Assembly (NCBI GenBank): GCA_003242505.1
Contig: QGUP01000182.1
Location: forward strand, 1-5,043
DNA from: Bacillota bacterium
Lineage (GTDB): Bacteria; Bacillota; Sulfobacillia; Symbiobacteriales; ZC4RG38
DNA: 5,043 nt
Direction: 5' to 3'
In this document: one piece after another, positions 1-5,043 of the stretch
How the letters are laid out: each line of letters opens with the position of its first letter
How positions within the stretch are numbered: the stretch's first letter is position 1
Made by a program: the position numbers and the translations under genes
Notes under the pieces: generated by a model
What the model saw: only the letters and a program-made list of their open reading frames with translations
Database searches by the model: none
What the model was told of the DNA's origin: nothing

Positions 1-1
1 C

Positions 2-175
2 CGGCAGCGGGTGGAGCCCCCGCACCGAGACCACCACACCCTGAGCGACCCGGAGACCGGCAAGCGCTACCTGCTGCTGATGGTCAACCTCGACTACATT
101 GTCTTCGACGAGCCGCTGAACTACGTCCCACCCCCCGCCCCGGGGATGCCCATCCGCAGGCCCTTCCGGCCCTAG
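2..175 (+). CDS. C-terminal fragment of an unrecognised protein (5' end outside window)
   Basis: The frame is open from the left edge to a TAG at 173-175 and gives 57 residues, containing the stretch GKRYLLLMVNLDYIVFDEPL and a proline-rich tail ending in RRPFRP. Codon third positions are almost all G or C, as in the clear genes of this window, which supports real coding. The segment looks like a soluble beta-strand or helix followed by a disordered Pro/Arg tail, and I see no membrane segment. I do not recognise the family and assign no function. The gene converges on the pilus operon and ends 20 nt before a strong hairpin, so it is probably a separate transcription unit. The start codon lies outside the window. 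Confidence 0.7.
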   Translation, partial: RQRVEPPHRDHHTLSDPETGKRYLLLMVNLDYIVFDEPLNYVPPPAPGMPIRRPFRP

Positions 176-195
176 GCCCCGGCCATGCCGCGCCT

Positions 196-228
196 CGACC
201 CCCGGCGCCGCCCAGGCGCCGGGGGTCG
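196..228. terminator. Hairpin terminator between convergent units
   Basis: A perfect 14-bp stem (196-209 pairs with 215-228) encloses a 5-nt loop, GCCCA. It lies 20 nt after the plus-strand stop and 52 nt after the minus-strand TadG stop. On the plus strand the stem is followed by TGCTGCTTTGCT, only a weak T-tract, and on the minus strand there is no T-tract at all. The position and the very stable GC stem suggest a terminator or 3'-end stabiliser serving the plus-strand gene and perhaps both units. The missing U-run leaves intrinsic termination unproven. Confidence 0.65.
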
Positions 229-280
229 TGCTGCTTTGCTGGGGTCTGGTGCCGGTGTGCCCTTTGTTGCAGCGGCAGGC

Positions 281-1123
281 TCACCGGCAGACGTCATCCC
301 AGGTCGACCGCCACACTTCCGGGCGGTCCGGCGGATGGACCGGGGTGGTGACCCCCGGCCAGGCGCCCCGGGCGGTGGACCAGGCGTGGTACCGCTGCGC
401 CACCAGCCCGGCCAGGGAAGGCAGGAGGTCAAAGGTGGTGGTGCCGTGGGCTTCCACCTCCACCGTGTCCTCCTCCAGGAGCCGGCTGCACCAGCCGGGC
501 TCCGGCGGCCGGCGGGAGGCCGGGCCAAAACGGTCCTCCACGGAGACCCAGTCCAGTTCCCAGGCGAACCCGCCCCTGGCCATCCCCATCTCCCGGGCGT
601 TGGCGTTGAACGCGGCCTGGGCCGCCTGCTCGGCGCTGAGCCAGTCGTACTCCACCCACCGGTCCAGGATTTCCGCAATACAGCCGTCGTAGTTGGCGCA
701 GTTGGCCCGGGTCCGCCACCCCTCCGGTCCCCAGCCGCCGGCGGCAAAGAGCTCGGCATCCCGCCCCCGCAGATCCGGGATGTCGTCGTAGTCCTGTTTG
801 TAGTAGGGGCAGGGGGTGCAGGAGGGGTCCGTGTTCCCGTCGCAGCAGGGGTCGTGTTCCACCCAGATGTACCGGGTGATGTACAGCTGGGTCCACCGCT
901 CGCCGCTCAGGGCAGCGCTCAGGGCCGCGGCGTCCGTCGCGGTCTGCAACCCCCGCCAGTGAATCTGCACCCGGGCCCAGTCCCACAGCACCGCCAGCCC
1001 GAGGAGCAGGATCGTGGTGAAGATCACCACCGCAGGCATCACGCTGCCTGTCTGGTCCTGCCAGCCGCTCCGGCCCGGGCGCCGGGATATCCGGGGCGGG
1101 TGCCGTCGCCCCCGACTGTGCAT
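281..1123 (-). CDS. TadG-like membrane-anchored Tad pilus assembly protein, Cys/Trp-rich
   Basis: This 280-residue protein has a basic N-terminus (residues 1-20), one membrane segment (about 28-47) and then the sequence LQTATDAAALSAAL (59-72). That is the usual start of TadG/TadE-type Tad proteins, which have an anchor followed by a Q-x-A-x-D-A-A-A-L helix. The rest should be extracytoplasmic. It carries all eight cysteines (93, 94, 102, 105, 142, 148, 212, 279) and most of the 17 tryptophans. Residue 5 after G26 is Ala, not Glu, so prepilin processing is not expected. The start is the ATG at 1123, which has GGAGGTGAT eight bases upstream; an in-frame ATG at 1127-1129 sits too close to that site. 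It is the last gene of the operon, 61 nt after the second TadE-like gene. In known Tad systems TadG is needed for pilus assembly and is thought to anchor or organise the fibre in the envelope. Family assignment is good, but the precise role is inferred. Confidence 0.8.
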   Translation of the reverse strand: MHSRGRRHPPRISRRPGRSGWQDQTGSVMPAVVIFTTILLLGLAVLWDWARVQIHWRGLQTATDAAALSAALSGERWTQLYITRYIWVEHDPCCDGNTDPSCTPCPYYKQDYDDIPDLRGRDAELFAAGGWGPEGWRTRANCANYDGCIAEILDRWVEYDWLSAEQAAQAAFNANAREMGMARGGFAWELDWVSVEDRFGPASRRPPEPGWCSRLLEEDTVEVEAHGTTTFDLLPSLAGLVAQRYHAWSTARGAWPGVTTPVHPPDRPEVWRSTWDDVCR

Positions 1124-1127
1124 CCCC

Positions 1128-1136
1128 ATCACCTCC
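1128..1136 (-). promoter_or_regulatory. Ribosome binding site that sets the TadG-like start
   Basis: On the minus strand this reads GGAGGTGAT, a perfect match to the anti-Shine-Dalgarno core. The GGAGG ends eight bases before the ATG at 1123, an ideal spacing. The alternative ATG (1127-1129) overlaps this site, so the downstream ATG is preferred. Confidence 0.75.
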
Positions 1137-1184
1137 GGTCCCACCTCCCGGGGATCGGGCCATCTTCTGGGACTGCTGACGCCG

Positions 1185-1643
1185 TCACCCACCTCGGCGG
1201 AACATCGCCCGGCCAGGAATCTCCCACTCATCGGGGAGCCGGAGGAGGGTGCTCCCGGCAAAGGGCAAGGGCAGCCGGTAGGTGACGGTGACGGTGACAA
1301 ACTCCTTGGGCTCGATATCCACCTTGATCCGGCCGGGGTCAAATCCGGCATCTTCCATCTCTTGCCTGGCCACGGAGTCGGCCATCGCCCTACTACCTGT
1401 GATCGCGTACTGCCGGGCGGCCAACCGGGCGGCGGACATGACGGCCATCTTGGTGGCAAGGCCCTGGCTCAAGACCAGAATGGCCATGAGCAGCCCGACC
1501 AGGATGGGCAGGGTCAGGACCAGTTCCGCGAAGGCCGAGCCCCGGTCCTCCCGCCACCAGAAGGGCTGCCCGCAAGCCCCCCGGGCTACCGGAAGAGTTC
1601 CTGCCGCTCGAGCCGGGCCACCGCCCTGCCCGTCAGGAACCAT
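1185..1643 (-). CDS. tadE: Second TadE/TadF-like pseudopilin
   Basis: With the ATG at 1643 this protein has 152 residues. It carries DRG|SAFAE at residues 33-40, so a glycine is followed by Glu at +5 as in type IVb prepilins, then a hydrophobic helix (about 41-62) and an exported domain. The C-terminal part (AGFDPGRIKVDIEP, YRLPLPFAGS, PGRAMFRR) clearly parallels the TadE-like protein encoded just upstream, so the two are tandem paralogues. Canonical loci carry tadE and tadF at this place, so tadF is an alternative name. The ATG is the only standard start between the end of the previous domain and the membrane helix. It is preceded by AAGGGGGTGA at a 10-nt spacing, and it makes the gene overlap the upstream gene by 58 nt. 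The resulting 35-residue Gly/Pro-rich leader would be removed on processing by a prepilin peptidase. The domain call is firm and the start is moderately sure. Confidence 0.82.
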   Translation of the reverse strand: MVPDGQGGGPARAAGTLPVARGACGQPFWWREDRGSAFAELVLTLPILVGLLMAILVLSQGLATKMAVMSAARLAARQYAITGSRAMADSVARQEMEDAGFDPGRIKVDIEPKEFVTVTVTYRLPLPFAGSTLLRLPDEWEIPGRAMFRRGG

Positions 1644-2173
1644 TCGGAACTCACCCCCTTCAGGATCCCCGCCCCTCCCCCGAAGGGCAGCTTCAGGGGG
1701 TAGCGGACCTCGGCGGTCACGTACCCGGGCCCGGGGTCCCTGGGCTTCAGTGTCACCTGCAGGCGCTGCGGATTGAAGCCCGCCAGCCTGAGGGCGTCTT
1801 CGGCCCGGGCGGTGGCCTCCGCCTCCGCGTGGGAGTGGCCCTGGGCCCCGTAGCGGGGATCGTCCCAGGTGTAGGCAGCGTAAACCCGGGCCGCGTCCCG
1901 GGCCGCGGCCATCACCACCGCCTTGGCCGTGGCCGCCCAGGCGACGGCGAAGGTGGCGAAAACCAGGCCGACGACCAGGGGCAGTGCGATGGCGGTCTCC
2001 GCCATCGCACTGCCCCGTTGGGCAAGCCACGGCCCGTTCGCCGTTCCGTGGGGTAGGGTCCGTCGGAAGCTGGGTGTGGTCCGCGGAAACGGCCGCAGCC
2101 GCCGGGGCTGGCGGGAAGGCCGGGGCACTTTCGTGTTCCGAGACCGCCACTCTGGAGACTGCCGCTCCGTCAC
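1586..2173 (-). CDS. tadE: First TadE-like pseudopilin with a long basic leader
   Basis: From the GTG at 2173 this gives 195 residues. Residues 1-54 form an Arg/Pro-rich leader, followed by QRG|SAMAE (52-59) with Glu at +5, a hydrophobic helix (about 60-83), the segment KAVVMAAARDAARVYAAY (84-101) and an exported C-terminal domain. This is the TadE layout. TadE proteins are minor pseudopilins processed by the prepilin peptidase and required for Flp fibre assembly. The leader is longer than usual and has little character, so the start is uncertain. The GTG at 2173 has GAGGGG eight bases upstream; a GTG at 2182 has no well-spaced site; and the internal ATG at 2003-2005 would remove the processing glycine. 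The gene begins 28 nt after flp and ends inside the next gene. An 18-bp inverted repeat lies over the codons for the processing site. Family call is strong and start is moderate. Confidence 0.8.
   Translation of the reverse strand: MTERQSPEWRSRNTKVPRPSRQPRRLRPFPRTTPSFRRTLPHGTANGPWLAQRGSAMAETAIALPLVVGLVFATFAVAWAATAKAVVMAAARDAARVYAAYTWDDPRYGAQGHSHAEAEATARAEDALRLAGFNPQRLQVTLKPRDPGPGYVTAEVRYPLKLPFGGGAGILKGVSSEWFLTGRAVARLERQELFR
1651..1660 (-). promoter_or_regulatory. Ribosome binding site for the second tadE-like gene
   Basis: The minus strand reads AAGGGGGTGA, one mismatch from AAGGAGGTGA, with ten bases between the G-run and the ATG at 1643. It lies inside the coding sequence of the first tadE-like gene and supports the overlapping start. 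Confidence 0.5.
1978..2016. repeat. 18-bp perfect inverted repeat inside the first tadE-like gene
   Basis: The arm GGGGCAGTGCGATGGCGG (1978-1995) is the exact reverse complement of 1999-2016, with a 3-nt loop, TCT (AGA on the mRNA strand). The hairpin spans the codons for RGSAMAETAIALP, that is, the prepilin processing site and the start of the membrane helix. It would form a very stable structure in the mRNA. There is no following T-run, so it does not look like an intrinsic terminator. Confidence 0.9.
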
Positions 2174-2181
2174 CCTGGACA

Positions 2182-2187
2182 CCCCTC
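2182..2187 (-). promoter_or_regulatory. Possible ribosome binding site for the first tadE-like gene
   Basis: The minus strand reads GAGGGG eight bases before the GTG at 2173. It is weaker than the sites of flp and the TadG-like gene, but it is the best placed site upstream of this frame, and it favours 2173 over the GTG at 2182. Confidence 0.4.
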
Positions 2188-2201
2188 GCGACGTCCATGG
2201 T

Positions 2202-2405
2202 TCACCGGAAGTCCTTCAAGTCGTTGCCAGCCCGCTCCAGAGCGCCCTGAATGGCCTCCCGGAACAAGATCACGGCGCCGATCACCATGACCGCAATAAA
2301 CCCCACCAGCAGCACGTACTCCGCCAGGCTTGCCCCCCGGTCGGACTGGATAAGCCCCCACCGGGCCCGGGTGTATCTCCACATGGACCGCACCAGTGTC
2401 AGCAT
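2202..2405 (-). CDS. flp: Flp-type (type IVb) major pilin prepilin
   Basis: This 67-residue protein has a basic leader (R6, R10, R13, R15, R23), then DRG|ASLAEYVLLVGFI at residues 22-36, with the diagnostic Glu-Tyr at +5/+6 after the cleavage glycine G24, and one hydrophobic helix to about residue 48. A short amphipathic tail ends in LERAGNDLKDFR. Cleavage after G24 would leave a 43-residue mature pilin, normal for Flp. It is the structural subunit of the fibre, extracted from the membrane and polymerised by the CpaF/TadB/TadC machine. The ATG has the best ribosome binding site in the window, AAAGGAGG with seven bases of spacing, which fits a highly made subunit. It lies 51 nt after tadC and 28 nt before the first tadE-like gene. 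Only one flp copy is visible. Confidence 0.95.
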   Translation of the reverse strand: MLTLVRSMWRYTRARWGLIQSDRGASLAEYVLLVGFIAVMVIGAVILFREAIQGALERAGNDLKDFR

Positions 2406-2412
2406 CCCGCAT

Positions 2413-2420
2413 CCTCCTTT
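2413..2420 (-). promoter_or_regulatory. Strong ribosome binding site of flp
   Basis: The minus strand reads AAAGGAGG, seven bases before the ATG at 2405. It is stronger than the sites of tadB and tadC, consistent with higher translation of the pilin from a shared transcript. It also decides against an out-of-frame ATG at 2410-2412, which directly follows it with no spacer. Confidence 0.8.
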
Positions 2421-2456
2421 CCATTCTTTACCATCCTGTCCTCCGTGGTCGTCGTT

Positions 2457-3320
2457 CTACATGCGAAAGGCCGCCGCCAGCTGCATCACCACGGGACCCA
2501 GGATGATGATCATGAGCGGCAGCAGGCCGAAGAGGAACATCGGTCCCAGCATCAGAACCGGCAGGGAGGCCGCCCGGGCCTGGAGGTCCAGGCCCCGGAT
2601 CCGGCGCAAGTCGGCGCTGTACTGCCGGAGGGTCTGGGCCACCGGGGTGCCGTACCGGGCGCCCTGCTGCAGGATCCAGGCGAGCCGGGAGACCTCCGGC
2701 AGCCCGGTCCGCTCGGCCATGGCCGCCAGGGCTTGCTCCCGGGTGCTGGCCATCATCTCCTGGACGGTCCGGAGCAGTTCCCCCCTGAGGGGCTCCGGCA
2801 TCCGCAGCGCCACCTGCCGCATGGCCTCCGCCAGGGGCATTCCGGCCTCCACCCCCACCGCGATGAGGTCGATGGCGGTGGTCAGATCCCGGGCGAGGCT
2901 CCGCTGCCGCTGCTCCACCCGCCGGTCGACGATCGCCTGGGGAGCCATGTACCCGACCAGACCGCCCAGGGCTGCGAAGAGGATGCCTCCAGGACCCAGC
3001 CCCAGGTACCCCAGCGGCAGGAGGAGGAAGACGGCCCCCACCGCAGCCCCGACCTGGAGGGACGCCATCTGCTCGCCGGTCCACCCAAAGGGCCGGCCGG
3101 CCCAGACCAGCTTTCGCTCCAGCGCCGCCACCCGACCGGGACCGAAGAGCGAAGAGGCCAGTCCTGCCCAGACCTCCCACAGCGCCGGCGTCCGGGCCGC
3201 CGGCTCCTCAGGACCGAGGAACGGCAGAGGCAGCCGGCGCCGGGCCTGGAGGACCTCGGCGACGCCCATGGCCGCCAGCCCCACCGCCAGGAAAGCCAGG
3301 AAGGCCGCCAGCAGTTCCAC
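2457..3320 (-). CDS. tadC: TadC, inner-membrane platform protein of the Tad pilus (T2SSF domain)
   Basis: This 287-residue protein has an N-terminal membrane helix (about 3-22), a pair of hydrophobic segments (about 88-125), a cytoplasmic T2SSF (GspF-like) domain (about 145-245, with DLIAVGVEAGMPLAEAM at 151-167 and the ARYGTPVAQTLRQYSADLR region at 221-239) and a C-terminal helix (about 252-283). This is the usual TadC plan and length. TadC works with TadB as the membrane platform that couples the CpaF ATPase to pilin extraction. The start is a GTG at 3320, preceded by GGGGGGTGAT at nine bases; the nearby ATG at 3325-3327 is out of frame. It follows tadB by 24 nt and ends with TAG. TadB and TadC are related, and I call this one TadC from its order and its longer region between the first helix and the T2SSF domain. 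Confidence 0.92.
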   Translation of the reverse strand: MELLAAFLAFLAVGLAAMGVAEVLQARRRLPLPFLGPEEPAARTPALWEVWAGLASSLFGPGRVAALERKLVWAGRPFGWTGEQMASLQVGAAVGAVFLLLPLGYLGLGPGGILFAALGGLVGYMAPQAIVDRRVEQRQRSLARDLTTAIDLIAVGVEAGMPLAEAMRQVALRMPEPLRGELLRTVQEMMASTREQALAAMAERTGLPEVSRLAWILQQGARYGTPVAQTLRQYSADLRRIRGLDLQARAASLPVLMLGPMFLFGLLPLMIIILGPVVMQLAAAFRM

Positions 3321-3344
3321 CCTTCATCACCCCCCGGTCAACCC

Positions 3345-4268
3345 TCACATCACCCCCCTGGTCAGCCGGGCGATCATCCCGTGGATCACCACCACCCCGG
3401 CGGCCACCATCCCGAGGGCGGCTCCGATGATGAGCTGGCCCAGGAGGCTCCGGGTCACCTGCTCCATGAACCCGGGCACCAAAATCCGGAACATCCCCAG
3501 GAGCAGCACCGGCATGCCGGCGAGGAGCCAGGAGGTCATCCGCCCCTCCGCGGTGAGGGCCTCGACCTGCTTGAGGAAGGTCTGCCGCTCCCGGGTGAGG
3601 TCTGCGACCTTCAGCAGCACGTCGGCCAGGCTGCCGCCGGACTGGCTGTGGAAGGCCACCGCGGTGGCGAAAAGCTCCACCTCCCGGGTGGGGATCCGCT
3701 GGGGCAGCACCTGGATCGCCTCGTCCACCGGCCGCATCCCCATGGTCCGGGCCACCAGCCGGAACTCCGCCCCCAGGGGCTCCGGGCTTTCCGCCGTGAC
3801 GTGCTCCAGGGCCTGGTGGAGGGTCACCCCGGCCCGCAGCCCGGCCACGATCTGCTCCAGGGCCGCCTGAAACTGGGTGTTGAGCAGGGTCAGGCGCTGC
3901 CGCTCCCGGACCTGGACCACCAGGGCCGGCAGCCCCACCGCCCCCCCGGCGCCGGCCAGGAGGACCAGCAGGGGAGCATCCACCAGGGCCCAGAGGAGGA
4001 GCGCCGCCCCCACTGTCCCTGCCCCGGCCAGGAAGGCCACCGCGCCGGAAGAGAGGCCCACCAGGGCGGCCCGGTCCAGGAAACTCTGCCGGTCCTCCGG
4101 CGGCAGCTCCTCTTCGCTACTGGACTCCAGGGCGCTCTCGCCGCCCCGGATCCGGCGTTCGATGGCGTGGGCTCCGCCGGCCCGCCGGGCCACGAGTTGC
4201 CGGAGCCCAGTCAGGAAGAGGACGGAAGCCAAGGCCGCCAGGGCGGCGGCCAGTCCGGCCTGGAGCAT
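3345..4268 (-). CDS. tadB: TadB, inner-membrane platform protein of the Tad pilus (T2SSF domain)
   Basis: This 307-residue protein has an N-terminal helix (about 3-22), a charged acidic linker (44-60, with a SSSEEE run), two hydrophobic segments (about 66-118), a T2SSF domain (about 130-245, with QIVAGLRAGVTLHQALEHV at 139-157 and SQSGGSLADVLLKVADLTRE at 208-227) and two C-terminal helices (about 247-267 and 275-300). The SGGSLADVL motif and the EALTAEGR segment (236-243) are typical of TadB. It forms the membrane platform with TadC and contacts the CpaF ATPase. The ATG at 4268 lies six bases after the cpaF stop, and its likely ribosome binding site, GGAGGAGG (4280-4287, 11 nt away), is inside the Glu-rich end of cpaF, so translational coupling is likely. 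Confidence 0.93.
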   Translation of the reverse strand: MLQAGLAAALAALASVLFLTGLRQLVARRAGGAHAIERRIRGGESALESSSEEELPPEDRQSFLDRAALVGLSSGAVAFLAGAGTVGAALLLWALVDAPLLVLLAGAGGAVGLPALVVQVRERQRLTLLNTQFQAALEQIVAGLRAGVTLHQALEHVTAESPEPLGAEFRLVARTMGMRPVDEAIQVLPQRIPTREVELFATAVAFHSQSGGSLADVLLKVADLTRERQTFLKQVEALTAEGRMTSWLLAGMPVLLLGMFRILVPGFMEQVTRSLLGQLIIGAALGMVAAGVVVIHGMIARLTRGVM

Positions 4269-4274
4269 CGCCCC

Positions 4275-5043
4275 TCATTCCTCCTCCGGCAATCCGAAGA
4301 CCCTGAGGGTCATCCCGTACTTCCGGGCCCGCTCCGCCGCCCGGGTAAAGCGCAGGCCCGTGGGCTCCAGGCGGCCGGTTGCCGGATTGAGCTTGTAGAT
4401 GGGGCGGAGCACCGGCCGGCCGTCCTCTCCGACCCCGGCCACCTCCACCACCTCCACGACCTTTCGCTCCCCGGTGGGCAGCCGCATCATCTGCAGGATC
4501 AGGTCGACGGCCAGGGCGATCTGCCGGAGGATCACGGGCACGGGAAGGTCCTTGCCCGCCAGCAGCACCATGTTCACCAGCCGCTCCACCGCCTCTTCCA
4601 CCTCGTCCGCGTGGACGGTGGTCATGGAGCCCGGGTGGCCGGTGGACATGGCCTGGATCATGTCCCAGGCCTCCCCGGCCCGGCACTCGCCGACGATGAT
4701 CCGGTCCGGCCGCTGCCGGAGGGCGTTGATCACCAGGTCCCGGAGGGTCACCTCGCCCCGGCCCTCGGTGTTGGGCGGCCGGCTCTCCATCGAGACGTGG
4801 TGGAACCGGTCGGTCTGGATCTCCGCCACCTCTTCGCAGGTGATGGTCCGCTGCCCCGGAGGGATGAGGGAGACCAGGTAGTTGGTCAGGGAGGTCTTCC
4901 CGGAGCCGGTGCCCCCGGAGATGACGATGTTCAGCCGGGCCTCCACGGCCTGCCGGAGGACCGCGCTGGCGTCGGGGGTGAGGGTGCCCAGCCGGACCAG
5001 TTCCTCCTCGGTGAAAGGCTTGCGGTGCTTCGGGATTTTAAGG
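4275..5043 (-). CDS. cpaF: CpaF/TadA-type secretion ATPase, C-terminal 255 residues (5' end outside window)
   Basis: The frame is open to the right edge, so the N-terminus is missing. The first visible residues (LKIPKHRKPFTEEELVRLGT) match the linker before the ATPase core of CpaF. Visible motifs, numbered from the edge, are the Walker A box GGTGSGKT (43-50), the Asp-box position TITCEEVAEIQ (66-76), the segment RGEVTLRDLVINALRQRPD (95-113), the Walker B region RIIVGECRAGEAWDM (114-128), the His box TGHPGSMTTVHADE (134-147) and the family end QIALAVDLILQMMRL (174-188). These are the hallmarks of type II/IV secretion ATPases of the Tad branch. It hydrolyses ATP at the cytoplasmic face as a hexamer to power Flp assembly through TadB/TadC. 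A GTG at 4946 opens a shorter frame but would cut off conserved sequence, so it is not a start. Cys 69 replaces the more usual Ile or Val-type residue in the Asp box. Confidence 0.95.
   Translation of the reverse strand, partial: LKIPKHRKPFTEEELVRLGTLTPDASAVLRQAVEARLNIVISGGTGSGKTSLTNYLVSLIPPGQRTITCEEVAEIQTDRFHHVSMESRPPNTEGRGEVTLRDLVINALRQRPDRIIVGECRAGEAWDMIQAMSTGHPGSMTTVHADEVEEAVERLVNMVLLAGKDLPVPVILRQIALAVDLILQMMRLPTGERKVVEVVEVAGVGEDGRPVLRPIYKLNPATGRLEPTGLRFTRAAERARKYGMTLRVFGLPEEE

Noticed and set aside
1127..1129. An earlier in-frame ATG for the TadG-like protein
   Set aside because: It overlaps the GGAGGTGAT site, leaving almost no spacing. The ATG at 1121-1123 has ideal spacing.
185..1285. 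A 366-residue open frame on the plus strand opposite the TadG-like gene
   Set aside because: The translation is Gly/Pro/Arg-rich and it starts before the hairpin at 196-228. It is a shadow of the minus-strand gene, which has a clear anchor and TadG motif.
1280..1300. A short tandem GTGACG repeat
   Set aside because: It simply encodes the alternating VTVTVT beta-strand of the second TadE-like protein, with too few copies to call a functional repeat.
1185..2198. A single 337-residue protein read from the ATG at 2198 through to the end of the second tadE-like gene
   Set aside because: The part covering the first tadE gene is Gly/Arg/Pro-rich out-of-frame sequence, while the first tadE frame there encodes a clear pseudopilin. 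Only the part after 1643 is credible.
2406..2456. A possible internal promoter before flp
   Set aside because: No convincing -35/-10 pair with proper spacing is present, only a weak TAAAGAAT-like patch.
2251..3870. A 539-residue open frame on the plus strand opposite flp, tadC and tadB
   Set aside because: Its product is a low-complexity Ser/Arg/Pro-rich string with no domain features, as expected antisense to GC-rich genes. The minus-strand genes are unmistakable.

Overview
The window holds the downstream half of a Tad/Flp (type IVb) pilus and secretion locus on the minus strand. It also holds the last 57 codons of an unrelated plus-strand gene that converges on it. The DNA is very GC-rich with strongly G/C third positions, and several starts have near-perfect Shine-Dalgarno sequences (AAAGGAGG, GGAGGTGAT). 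The pilin gene lies between tadC and the tadE genes, not at the head of the locus. Together these suggest a high-GC bacterium, perhaps a monoderm such as a high-GC Firmicute. This is inference; no taxonomic marker is present.

Layout, from right to left (the direction of operon transcription): the C-terminal 255 residues of the CpaF/TadA secretion ATPase, cut by the window edge (4275-5043); tadB (3345-4268); tadC (2457-3320); the Flp pilin gene (2202-2405); a TadE-like pseudopilin gene (1586-2173); a second TadE/TadF-like gene overlapping it by 58 nt (1185-1643); and a TadG-like, cysteine- and tryptophan-rich anchored protein (281-1123). All gaps are short (6 to 61 nt) or are overlaps, and no internal terminator was seen, so this looks like one transcription unit whose promoter lies beyond the right edge. 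A perfect 14-bp hairpin at 196-228 separates the end of the pilus operon from the converging plus-strand gene (2-175).

How the parts fit together: CpaF hydrolyses ATP in the cytoplasm and drives the TadB/TadC inner-membrane platform. That platform extracts the mature 43-residue Flp pilin and assembles it into a fibre. The two TadE-like proteins carry the same G|xxxxE processing motif as Flp and are probably cleaved by a TadV/CpaA-type prepilin peptidase that is not in this window. TadG has the membrane anchor but lacks the processing glutamate, so it probably stays anchored with its cysteine-rich domain outside.

The system is a known one. The less ordinary features are an 18-bp perfect inverted repeat inside the first tadE gene, exactly over its processing site; the long basic leader and uncertain start of that gene; the 58-nt tadE/tadE overlap; the clear tandem paralogy of the two TadE proteins; and the eight-cysteine external domain of TadG.
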